Below are positions 26,175 through 32,993 of a stretch of 37,647 nucleotides of DNA, piece by piece. Numbering within the stretch: position 1 is the first letter of the stretch; every line of letters starts with the position of its first letter. The position numbers and the translations under genes are program-made. The notes under the pieces are model-generated. The model was given only the letters and a program-made list of their open reading frames with translations, ran no database searches and was not told where the DNA came from. Location: positions 1 through 37,647 of the forward strand of contig JAVVEH010000041.1 in NCBI GenBank assembly GCA_032251435.1. Direction: 5' to 3'. This DNA comes from JAVVEH01 sp032251435. GTDB taxonomy: Bacteria > Verrucomicrobiota > Lentisphaeria > Oligosphaerales > MVZH01.

Positions 26175-26234
26175 TACAGGCCGTCGGGATCCGCCACATG
26201 GTGGGCGGCTCGGAAAAACACGTGGTCAGTAACC

Positions 26235-27248
26235 ATGAACCCCGAATATGTCATTGGGCCGGCTCTGCTGGTCATCCTCGCCATCGTCTTCGCGGCGCTG
26301 GTCAACCGCGGTCAGAAAAAATGTCCCTTTTGCCGGGGTATGACGATTGATTTTGCCGACATGAACGGTCCTGCCAAGGGGCCGCTCAAGCAGGTCATGA
26401 CGATCACCAACCAGGATCTGACCCGGCCGCGTCGTATTGTCATCTGCGAGAAGTGTCACAGCGTGTTTGACTGCCGCCCTCGTGAACGGGTGTATCGGAC
26501 AACCGCGGACGGCTTTCTGGCCGTCCGGGACAATGAGGATCGGCTCACCAGCGGCGCCATCACATTGTCCCTTGAATCCATCCACTGCCGCGAATGCGGC
26601 AGTCCAGTCACCCAAAGCGACGACTTTTCTCTTAGCCCCGCTGAAAAAGATTTCGCCTACCTGCAATTGTTTCAGGTGAAAGATGAGCTTTCGGACCGAC
26701 CAGCGTACCTCTGCCGGAAATGCGGCGCCATCAATATCTGGCGGAAAGCGCCCGGCAGTGACTATTTTATTCTGACCACCCACCCGGCGTTAAAGCGGTA
26801 TCCCGAGGCGGAATTGTTTCAAGAGGCCAAAGCGCGGGCGGCATACATGGAAGAAATTTCCCTTGGAAACGCCATATGGTCCTTCGAGCCGGACCGGATT
26901 GTCGCTAAACCGCCCTCATTTGCCAAAGATCCCTTTGGTATTTGCAATCTGGCGGGCCAATTTGTCATTTCCCGGGCGGCGGGAACCATCACGTGCGGCA
27001 AAAAAAACAACGCCCGGGAATGGCCGCTGGATGGCAGTTGGCAGGTCACCACGGAAACCTTTTCCACACAAACGCAGCTCTTGGAGGCGGCGGCAGGCCA
27101 CAAAAAAACCATCGCCTCCGCCGCCGAGGTGAAATTGTTTTCCCGAAAACATGCCATGTCCTTTATCATGCATGTGGGGCAAAAATACGCCTGCCAGGAA
27201 GTGGCGGACAAAATCCGCCGGGTGGTGGAATCCGCCACCGCGGCCTGA
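26235..27248 (+). CDS. Membrane-anchored zinc-ribbon protein, unknown function
   Basis: A 337-residue protein with one N-terminal membrane segment (VIGPALLVILAIVFAALVN) and the rest probably cytoplasmic. It has two CxxC zinc-binding pairs: CPFC with CEKC (near residues 34 and 77), and CREC with CRKC (near 120 and 160). These suggest two zinc ribbons. A C-terminal domain of about 130 residues follows and is unrecognised. I chose ATG 26235, where the membrane segment starts; the frame extends upstream to 26040, but that part is antisense to the desulfurase N-terminus. It is divergent from the desulfurase and convergent with PEP-CTERM gene 1, with repeats between. Confidence 0.78.
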   Translation: MNPEYVIGPALLVILAIVFAALVNRGQKKCPFCRGMTIDFADMNGPAKGPLKQVMTITNQDLTRPRRIVICEKCHSVFDCRPRERVYRTTADGFLAVRDNEDRLTSGAITLSLESIHCRECGSPVTQSDDFSLSPAEKDFAYLQLFQVKDELSDRPAYLCRKCGAINIWRKAPGSDYFILTTHPALKRYPEAELFQEAKARAAYMEEISLGNAIWSFEPDRIVAKPPSFAKDPFGICNLAGQFVISRAAGTITCGKKNNAREWPLDGSWQVTTETFSTQTQLLEAAAGHKKTIASAAEVKLFSRKHAMSFIMHVGQKYACQEVADKIRRVVESATAA

Positions 27249-27277
27249 ACCTGTTTAGACATGGTTCACAGGTTTGT

Positions 27278-27317
27278 TCCGTGAAAGGAGGTGGCGGCGC
27301 CTGTCCCGTGACGATAT
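27278..27317. repeat. 40-bp dispersed repeat, copy 2
   Basis: Thirty-eight of 40 bases match 26119-26158 in the same orientation. This copy immediately precedes the first composite heptad repeat and lies 29 bp after the zinc-ribbon gene stop. Confidence 0.85.
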
Positions 27318-27320
27318 CAA

Positions 27321-27694
27321 GAGGGCGGAAAGCTGAGGGCGGAGGGGCAGAGGCCGGCTGAAGCCGGTACACCAACGGGAGGGCGGAGGTCCGAGGTCGG
27401 AGGTCGGAAGTCGGAGGTCGGAAGTCGGAGGTCGGAAGTCCGAGGGGCAGAGGTCGGCTGAAGCCGGTACACCAACGGGAGGGCGGAGGTCCGAGGTCGG
27501 AGGTCGGAAGTCGGAGGTCGGAAGTCGGAGGTCGGAAGTCCGAGGGGCAGAGGCCGGCTGAAGCCGGTACACCAACTGGAGGGCGGAGGCGGACAGGCAG
27601 CGGTGCCCCCTTCCATTCGAGGGAGCCGACTGGATCGATCTGGTGGAGGGCGGTCGAATCGTGTCGATCCGGTCGCGGATTTGGGAGATCAAGC
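27321..27694. repeat. Composite heptad repeat A, with 100-bp tandem duplication
   Basis: Arrays of GGTCGGA-type heptads and a hairpin motif CCGGCTGAAGCCGG followed by TACACCAAC form a unit of exactly 100 bp. The unit is present at 27342-27441 and 27442-27541, with one base different. A third partial copy at 27542 leads into a constant block ending near 27694. The same composite occurs at 29841 and 31215 in the same orientation. Minus-strand open frames here encode PPTSDLR/LPTSDFR repeats because 21 bases equal both three heptads and seven codons; these are not genes. Confidence 0.92.
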
Positions 27695-27811
27695 ACCCAA
27701 AGGGATCCGCGCGTCAAAAAAATCCGCCCATCCCCGCCGTCGGAGACCAATCCGGGAACGGCGGAGAAGGGCGGTTGAGAACGAAACGGTTACGAATGGT
27801 GTTGGCTGCTA
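27695..27811. other. Short noncoding stretch downstream of PEP-CTERM gene 1
   Basis: No gene and no clear terminator hairpin is seen. It follows repeat A and lies after the PEP-CTERM gene stop on the minus strand. Confidence 0.4.
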
Positions 27812-28570
27812 TCAGGCGCGCCGCCGACGGCGGAAGGTCACGCCCAGCAGCCCCAGCCCGGCCAGGATCATTGTGGAGGGTTCGGGAATCACAGTGGCAA
27901 CATCACCTGTAAGTGACAAAGAATCCACGGAGATATTGTGGCCCCAGTCGGTATCGCTTGCGTCTGCTATAACATCAAAGGTGAACGTGTAGGTTTCAGC
28001 ATTGGTCAGATTGGGAAGACTGCTGAGATCAACAGAAACGGCCTGACCTGTCACACTCGTGTAGTTCCCGATCGTGACGCTTGCCGTTCCGTTATATGAT
28101 CCGCTTCCCACGATATTCACGGTCCAGATGCCATCTTTGTTACTTGTGTTTGCCTGGTTGCCGCCGGTGCCGGTGGTCAAGTCTATAACCAGATCAAACG
28201 ATGTCAGATCAATGTAAGACGTGCTCCCATCGAGAACTAAATTGAAGGAAGACCTCCAAGTTCCGCCACCGCCAATATTTTCGTTAACGTCCATCTGGTT
28301 TGCACGGACATCGAAAAATGACAGTGCAGCATCTGTAGCGTTATCGAAGACGCTGAGTGACGTTGCCGGCGCGGTGACTCCAGTCACGTCATCCCACGTG
28401 AATCCGCTGGCAGTATTACCGGATTTGGTAAATCCTGCATCGGAAAAATCGGTAGAAACAATCGTTGCTCCTGATGTAACAACAATCGTTTCCGCCTTGG
28501 CCGATCCGGCGGCGAAAAACGCGATTGCGAGAAAAGCAGTCGAAAAGGTGAAGAGTTTGCGTATGTTCAT
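27812..28570 (-). CDS. PEP-CTERM sorting domain protein 1
   Basis: A 252-residue exported protein. The signal peptide is MNIRKLFTFSTAFLAIAFF with cleavage after AGSAKA. The body is rich in Thr, Ser, Asn and Gly, with beta-strand patterns (SFNLVLDGSTSYIDLTSFDL region) and no recognised domain. The end is VIPEPSTMILAGLGLLG followed by an arginine-rich tail, a textbook PEP-CTERM signal. In this system an exosortase cleaves at the PEP motif and the protein is passed to the cell surface. No exosortase gene is in the window. AAGGAG precedes the ATG. The gene is divergent from the XylR-type regulator, which may control it. Confidence 0.92.
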   Translation of the reverse strand: MNIRKLFTFSTAFLAIAFFAAGSAKAETIVVTSGATIVSTDFSDAGFTKSGNTASGFTWDDVTGVTAPATSLSVFDNATDAALSFFDVRANQMDVNENIGGGGTWRSSFNLVLDGSTSYIDLTSFDLVIDLTTGTGGNQANTSNKDGIWTVNIVGSGSYNGTASVTIGNYTSVTGQAVSVDLSSLPNLTNAETYTFTFDVIADASDTDWGHNISVDSLSLTGDVATVIPEPSTMILAGLGLLGVTFRRRRRA

Positions 28571-28648
28571 GATGGTCTCCTTGCGGATTGTGCCGCGGCG
28601 CGATTTGGGCTGCTGGTCGTGACACCAGTTTTCTGTTTCGAATTGCCC

Positions 28649-28657
28649 GAATATACC
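28649..28657 (-). promoter_or_regulatory. Candidate extended -10 for PEP-CTERM gene 1
   Basis: On the minus strand TGGTATATT forms an extended -10 element about 80 bp before the PEP-CTERM start codon. The -35 region is poor. A second candidate, TATAAT, lies on the minus strand at 28684-28689, inside the direct repeat described separately. Confidence 0.35.
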
Positions 28658-28683
28658 ACGCTCCGGAATGGGATAAAAGTTGC

Positions 28684-28715
28684 ATTATATCCATAAAACA
28701 TTACATTTTGTCCAT
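28684..28715. promoter_or_regulatory. Candidate AraC-type operator, two 11-bp direct repeats
   Basis: ATTATATCCAT at 28684-28694 and ATTTTGTCCAT at 28705-28715 match at nine of 11 positions and begin 21 bases apart, two helical turns. AraC/XylR regulators usually bind such same-face direct repeats. The second overlaps the regulator's ATG (28714) and the first covers a minus-strand TATAAT, so binding could control both divergent genes. No Shine-Dalgarno sequence precedes the regulator start. Confidence 0.45.
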
Positions 28716-29871
28716 GAAAAAACCCAAGCGCGTTTTATATGCCAGCCAGTGGTGGCTGGAGGATCAGATGGGGTGTGTGGCGCGCGAAGCCGCACAACGT
28801 CATTGGCATATCAACTTCCAGATGTGCGTGACCAATCGGCTCCCGCGGCGCTGGAGGGGGGACGGGATCATCACCACCTTCAGCGCCCCGATTGAGGAGG
28901 AAGCGGCGTTTCTCAAACAGGCCAATTGCCCGGCGGTCGCTTTGAACCAATATCATCGCGACATCGATGTGCCGTATGTCAGTCTTGATATGACGGCGGC
29001 CGGCCAGTTGGCGGCGGGGCATTTTCTGGAACGGGGATTCCGCCATTTTGCCCATTACACCCGCAGCAGTTGGCAAGCGACGAAGTTGCCCTATCTGCCC
29101 TTTGAAAAGCGGGTCGCGGAGCATGGCGGAACGGTCGCCCGGCTGGACTGGGCGGCCGTGAAAGGGTGTTGGGGAGAGACGTGGGAGGGCCGGCATGACT
29201 GGCTGCGCCACCGGCTGCGGACGCTGCCCAAACCGCTGGCAGTGCTGGCGGTGGAGCCGCTGGCGGCTGTGGAAGTCATCGAAGCCGCTCTGGAGGAAGG
29301 GCTGGATGTCCCCGACCAAGTGGCCGTTCTGGGATTGTTCGATATCAGTTTCTTCCGGGAGTGCGCCACGGTGGGACTGTCGTGCATCATCCAGGATTTT
29401 GAGAAGCAGGTGCGGACCGCCTGCGATCTGCTCGCCCGCATGATGGACGGGGAACCCGCGCCGTCAAACCCCATCCTCCTGCCACCGGCCGGCATCACCA
29501 CCCGGCGCAGCACCGACACCATCGCGGCTCACATGCCCGAAGTGGCCAAAGCCATCCGCTATTTGCGGCGAAATTATGCCGCCCCTGTCAGCGTTGACCA
29601 GCTGGCCGACATCTGCGACGTTTCGCGCACTCGGCTCTACGACGTGTTCGATGCCGACCTGGGGCAATCCCCCCACGCCCTGCTCACCCGGATTCGACTC
29701 GATAAAGCAAAAAAAATGCTGCTTGAAACGGACGAGAAGATCCGCGCCATCGCGGAAGCCTGCGGCTTCGGCAGCGTGGTGAACCTGCATCGGCATTTCA
29801 AAAGCGATCTGGGAATGACCCCGGGGGCGTATAGGAAGAGGGCGGAGGGAGGAGGGGCAGAGGCCGGCTGA
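28714..29871 (+). CDS. XylR-type transcription regulator (LacI-like sensor plus AraC HTH)
   Basis: A 385-residue DNA-binding regulator. The first 270 residues resemble a periplasmic-binding/LacI-type sugar sensor: VLYASQWWLEDQMGCVAREA, DVPYVSLDMTAAGQLAAGHF, VPDQVAVLGLFDISFFRECA. The last 100 are an AraC/XylS double helix-turn-helix, with VSVDQLADICDVSRTRLYDV and IRAIAEACGFGSVVNLHRHF then LGMTPGAYRKR. This architecture matches E. coli XylR and is abundant in PVC genomes for sugar-responsive control. I chose ATG 28714 because the sensor fold begins there; an upstream ATG at 28588 adds unrelated residues. The last residues, AEGGGAEAG, and the TGA stop are encoded by the start of composite repeat B. 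Confidence 0.93.
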   Translation: MKKPKRVLYASQWWLEDQMGCVAREAAQRHWHINFQMCVTNRLPRRWRGDGIITTFSAPIEEEAAFLKQANCPAVALNQYHRDIDVPYVSLDMTAAGQLAAGHFLERGFRHFAHYTRSSWQATKLPYLPFEKRVAEHGGTVARLDWAAVKGCWGETWEGRHDWLRHRLRTLPKPLAVLAVEPLAAVEVIEAALEEGLDVPDQVAVLGLFDISFFRECATVGLSCIIQDFEKQVRTACDLLARMMDGEPAPSNPILLPPAGITTRRSTDTIAAHMPEVAKAIRYLRRNYAAPVSVDQLADICDVSRTRLYDVFDADLGQSPHALLTRIRLDKAKKMLLETDEKIRAIAEACGFGSVVNLHRHFKSDLGMTPGAYRKRAEGGGAEAG

Positions 29872-30096
29872 AGCCGGTACACCAACGGGAGGCGGAGGTC
29901 GGAGGTCGGAGGTCGGAAGTCGGAGGTCGGAGGTCGGAGGTCGGAAGTCGGAAGTCCGAGGGGCAGAGGCCGGCTGAAGCCGGTACACCAACGGGAGGGC
30001 GGAGGCGGACAGGCAGCGGTGGCCGCTTCCATTCGAGGGAGCCGACTGGATCGATCTGGTGGAGGGCGGTCGAATCGTGTCGATCCGGTCGCGGAA
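29841..30096. repeat. Composite heptad repeat B
   Basis: The second copy of the composite: heptads of GGTCGGA type, the hairpin CCGGCTGAAGCCGG twice (near 29864 and 29970), and the constant block to about 30096, in the same orientation as A and C. It supplies the final codons and stop of the XylR-type gene and lies upstream of the promoter of PEP-CTERM gene 2. After 30096 it diverges from A and C, which continue for a further 30 bases. Confidence 0.9.
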
Positions 30097-30226
30097 CCGG
30101 ATCCGGAGGCGGCGGTGTCCGTTTTTCGCGCGTTTTTTTTCGGGGCGCTCGGACCTTCCGGTGTCGCCGGAAGAGGAGGAGATGCCGGCCGTTCGGAAAA
30201 AATATGGAGAAACCATGGTATTTTCC
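30097..30226. other. Noncoding stretch between repeat B and promoter
   Basis: About 130 bp with homopolymer runs (a T-run near 30137) and the GC-rich inverted sequence CCTTCCGG/CCGGAAG near 30151-30174. No gene is seen. Confidence 0.4.
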
Positions 30227-30255
30227 TTGCCCCCCCCAAAAAGCTGTGGTATAAT
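30227..30255 (+). promoter_or_regulatory. Sigma-70 promoter of PEP-CTERM gene 2
   Basis: TTGCCC at 30227-30232, a 17-base spacer, and a perfect TATAAT at 30250-30255 preceded by TGG (extended -10). It lies about 80 bp before the ATG at 30334, which has AAGGAG upstream. It is the best promoter in the window. Confidence 0.75.
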
Positions 30256-30333
30256 CTTTTTACTCCTCGTCAGGGACAGTGTGTCCTTGTCCATTAAACC
30301 AAATCAAGCAACATCGCCACAAGGAGAAGCATC

Positions 30334-31084
30334 ATGAAAAAATCCACAGTCCAAATGGTCGCCCCCGTCATCGCCGTCTTTCTGGTTTTCGCCATCAGCG
30401 CCAACGCGGCCATCCTGAAAGGGCAGCTTGGATCTGGGCGCCAACGGCGGTATCAATCCCGCCACCGGAGCCGCATGGCAACTTGGGGACCAGTATCGCT
30501 TCGCATTTGTCGGCAGCGCGAATCGCCAGGCGCAGGATACGGATATCGCTGTCTATAATTCCTGGGCGCAAGGCCTGGCGGATGCCTCGGCTCTGGGAAT
30601 CGGCACGGACCAAGGCGTCACCTGGAATGTGATCGGCTCCACTTCCACCGTCAATGCCCGGGACAACACATCGACCAATCCCAACGTGAACGGAACCGGT
30701 GAAACCATTTACCTGCTCGATGGCGGCACCGTCGTCGCCATCAACTACGCCCAACTATGGGACGGGACAATTGACAATGCCATCGCGATCGATGAGAATG
30801 GCAATGCCAAAAGTCCGAGCTGGGCCTTTACCGGCACGTATATCGACGGTACAAACAGTGGGATGGGAGCAACACGGAATCCTCTTGGGGTTAATGAGGT
30901 GAGCCAGGCCGGAAGTACCCTTGACCAATGGATCTGGCGCGTTAATACAAGTGCCTCCTATACTAACTCTCTTCCCATGTATGCCATGTCCGATCCCCTC
31001 ACGATCGTCCCCGAGCCCTCCACCGCCCTTCTCGCCGGATTGGGGCTGGCCGGACTGGTTCTGCGCCGTCGGCGCGGAAAGTGA
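30334..31084 (+). pseudogene. PEP-CTERM sorting domain protein 2, frameshifted after the signal peptide
   Basis: From ATG 30334 the frame gives a signal peptide (MKKSTVQMVAPVIAVFLVFA, then ISANAA) and AILKGQL, then runs into unrelated residues and stops at 30558. The mature part, LDLGANGGINPATGAAW onward, is in the next frame and ends in TIVPEPSTALLAGLGLAG plus RRRRGK, a complete PEP-CTERM signal. Removing one T from the pair at 30428-30429 would join the frames as KGQLDLGANGG, about 249 residues. The break is therefore a single-base insertion, either real or a sequencing error. The promoter and terminator are intact, so loss seems recent. The downstream part alone from TTG 30428 would lack export. 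Confidence 0.85.
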
Positions 31085-31134
31085 GAGTTTCCGGCAGTCT
31101 TGGCGCCGGGGGAACAGTTACATGAGCAAAAGCG

Positions 31135-31165
31135 GCCGGATCTTCTTTTGAAGGTCCGGCTTTTT
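31135..31165 (+). terminator. Rho-independent terminator after PEP-CTERM gene 2
   Basis: GCCGGATCTTC at 31135-31145 pairs with GAAGGTCCGGC at 31150-31160, an eleven-pair stem with one wobble and a four-base loop, followed by five T at 31161-31165. It ends the transcript begun at the 30250 promoter. Confidence 0.88.
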
Positions 31166-31214
31166 GCTGTTTTGGCATTTTGTTGATCCGACAAACCCGG
31201 AATGACGAACGATG

Positions 31215-31486
31215 GAAGGGAGTTCCGAGGTCGGAGGTCGGAGGTCGGAGGTCCGAGGTCGGAGGTCGGAGGTCGGAGGCCCGGGGTCGGAGGTCGGAGG
31301 TCGGAGGTCCGAGGTCGGATGTCCGAGGTCGGAGGGGCAGAGGCCGACTGAAGCCGGTACACCAACGGGAGGGCGGAGGCGGACCAGCAGCGGTGCCCGC
31401 TTCTATTTGCCGGAGCCGACTGGATCGATCTGGTCGAGGGCGGTCGAATTGTGTCGATCCGGTCGCGGATTTGGGAGATCAAGCAC
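31215..31486. repeat. Composite heptad repeat C
   Basis: Third copy: about 16 heptads (GGTCGGA, GGTCCGA and variants) from 31227 to 31331, then the hairpin in the form CCGACTGAAGCCGG, TACACCAAC and the constant block ending GATCAAGCAC at 31477-31486, the same end as copy A. The orientation is that of A and B. The heptad number and order differ from the other copies, as expected from slippage. Confidence 0.9.
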
Positions 31487-31491
31487 GGTAC

Positions 31492-31507
31492 TGTCAAAAA
31501 TTTGACA
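31492..31507. promoter_or_regulatory. 16-bp palindrome TGTCAAAAATTTGACA
   Basis: A perfect seven-base dyad around two central bases, right after repeat C and about 60 bp beyond the end of the potassium operon. It looks like a homodimer binding site, but it lies downstream of both neighbouring transcripts, so its role is unclear. Confidence 0.35.
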
Positions 31508-31570
31508 CAACCGAGGAAGGCTGAAGGGCTGAGGGCTGAAAGCTGGGGGAGGAAGGCGGCGGGCCCCTTT

Positions 31571-32296
31571 CTATGTGTCCGAATCGGATATCGGCTTGAC
31601 GAAGAGGAGCGCGAAGGCGATGTTGTCCATCTTGTCCTTGTAGACAATAATGCGCAGATCCAGCGTTTTGGGTGTGGCCTGTCCAGGCAGTTGTATGGTG
31701 ACTTGACCTGTTTGATTGCTTTTCTCTTCCAGGGTCGCGCGCGTCAGCAAGGTGTCAAAGGGCGTGTTGGTTTCAAGATTGCGCAGGGTTTCCAGTGGCA
31801 CGGACTGCCTGGCGACTCCCAGGATGGCCGACATGGCCGGATTGAAATCCAATACGCCTTTCTGCGCATCGAACAGGATGAGGGGCTCGATGGTGTGCTC
31901 GGCAAGGAGACCAAGGGTCATCCGCAGCTGACGGATCCGTCCGGTTCGCAGGTCGTCGTACTCCCGGAGTTGCTGTACCAGGCGGTTCTGCAGCGCCTCC
32001 AGTTCGGAGATGTCGTCCTGGAGGTGGCGGGTCGGGCGGATTCCGGATTGATAGTCCCCGGCCAGGAGCCGACGCAGCAGGGTATGAGTCCGGGTCCGGA
32101 AGCGCAGGAGACGCAGCCCTACGAACAGCAGCGCGAGAAAGGCCGGTACCAAAAGCATTCCCACGCCCGACCGGAGAGCCAGCGGCCCGGAATGATCGAA
32201 ACACAGCACGGCAAGCGCGGCCAGCAATGCCCCGAGGGCAAAGCCATACAGAAGCGTGAGCCAGCGGGTGCGAGGATTGCGATGCAGTGATTTCAT
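31571..32296 (-). CDS. Membrane protein with HAMP-like linker and PAS domain, in potassium operon
   Basis: A 241-residue protein with two membrane segments (residues 12-32 and 43-63). A charged helical HAMP-like linker spans 64-115 (ISELEALQNRLVQQLREYDD). A C-terminal PAS-like domain, about 125-235, begins LLAEHTIEPLILFDAQKG and continues VLDFNPAMSAILG. There is no kinase, cyclase or other output domain. Its ATG overlaps the trkA stop by four bases, so it is translated with the potassium-uptake genes. It may sense a signal and modulate the transporter or a partner; this is an inference from context. It is the last gene of the operon. Confidence 0.83.
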   Translation of the reverse strand: MKSLHRNPRTRWLTLLYGFALGALLAALAVLCFDHSGPLALRSGVGMLLVPAFLALLFVGLRLLRFRTRTHTLLRRLLAGDYQSGIRPTRHLQDDISELEALQNRLVQQLREYDDLRTGRIRQLRMTLGLLAEHTIEPLILFDAQKGVLDFNPAMSAILGVARQSVPLETLRNLETNTPFDTLLTRATLEEKSNQTGQVTIQLPGQATPKTLDLRIIVYKDKMDNIAFALLFVKPISDSDT

Positions 32297-32979
32297 GACT
32301 TGGCGAACTTTGTGATATCCGTGTCTTTTCCGGTGACAACCAGGGTGTCGGATTCCTCGAAGACCGCGTCGGGCGAAGGCACATTCTCAGTTGTTTCCCC
32401 GAAGGTTCTTTCCCCGTCCTGTGTGATCTGCGGCGTGCGCTTGCGGATGGCCACGACATTGAGGTTGAAGTTCTTCCGCAGCCCGCTGCGGCGCAGCGTC
32501 GTCCCGACGAGCGCTTGCGGGACTTTGATGTCGGCAATGCTGTATCCCGGTGCGAGAGTGACGTGCTTCGCCATATTATCAATGACCAGACCGCGGGCGA
32601 CCATGGATCCCATTTCCTGCTCGAGATTAAGGATTGAATCGACCTCAAGCGCCTTGAGGATATCCTGCTGCAGCGGGCTGATGGCGCGCGCCCAGATTTT
32701 CTTGACACCGACCCGTTTGAGAAGCACCGTGATCAGCAGATTGGCTTCGACATTGTCTCCGATGCAGACAATCGCCGCATCCACTTCGTGCAGGGACACG
32801 GATTTCAGCGCCGCCTCGCTTCCGGCTTCGAGCGTGACCGCGTACGTGACCGATTCTTTGATCGCTTCGACGCGCTCTTCTCTGCGGTCGACGGCAATCA
32901 CCTGCGCGCCCTGCTCCATCAGTTCCAAAGCCAGGGCATTCCCGAAATTTCCAAGGCCGATCACGGCAAATTGTTTCAT
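32293..32979 (-). CDS. trkA: Potassium uptake regulatory subunit (TrkA/KtrA, RCK)
   Basis: A cytoplasmic peripheral subunit that gates the TrkH/KtrB channel in response to nucleotides. It has an N-terminal NAD/ATP-binding Rossmann fold with FAVIGLGNFGNALALEL (GxGxxG), DRREERVEAI containing the acidic residue at the end of strand two, and AAIVCIGDNVEANLL. The C-terminal RCK_C domain includes DTLVVTGKDTDITKF. At 228 residues it is a single KTN-RCK unit like KtrA, half the length of E. coli TrkA, so it should work as an octameric ring. It starts 14 bp after trkH and overlaps the PAS protein gene. Confidence 0.93.
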   Translation of the reverse strand: MKQFAVIGLGNFGNALALELMEQGAQVIAVDRREERVEAIKESVTYAVTLEAGSEAALKSVSLHEVDAAIVCIGDNVEANLLITVLLKRVGVKKIWARAISPLQQDILKALEVDSILNLEQEMGSMVARGLVIDNMAKHVTLAPGYSIADIKVPQALVGTTLRRSGLRKNFNLNVVAIRKRTPQITQDGERTFGETTENVPSPDAVFEESDTLVVTGKDTDITKFAKS

Positions 32980-32993
32980 TCGACTTTCTCCAG

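Noticed and set aside
27166..27750. Minus-strand open frames encoding PPTSDLR/LPTSDFR repeats (also around 29464-30294 and 30958-31647)
   Set aside because: They are produced by the heptad repeats, which keep all frames open because three heptads equal seven codons. There is no start signal, and the same peptide pattern appears in several frames.
30428..31084. Independent gene starting at TTG 30428
   Set aside because: It would lack a signal peptide although it has a PEP-CTERM tail. The signal peptide lies just upstream in the next frame with the promoter and ribosome binding site, so one frameshifted gene is the better explanation.
27321..31486. CRISPR array
   Set aside because: The repeats are contiguous heptads and composite blocks with no unique spacers of uniform length, and no cas genes are present.
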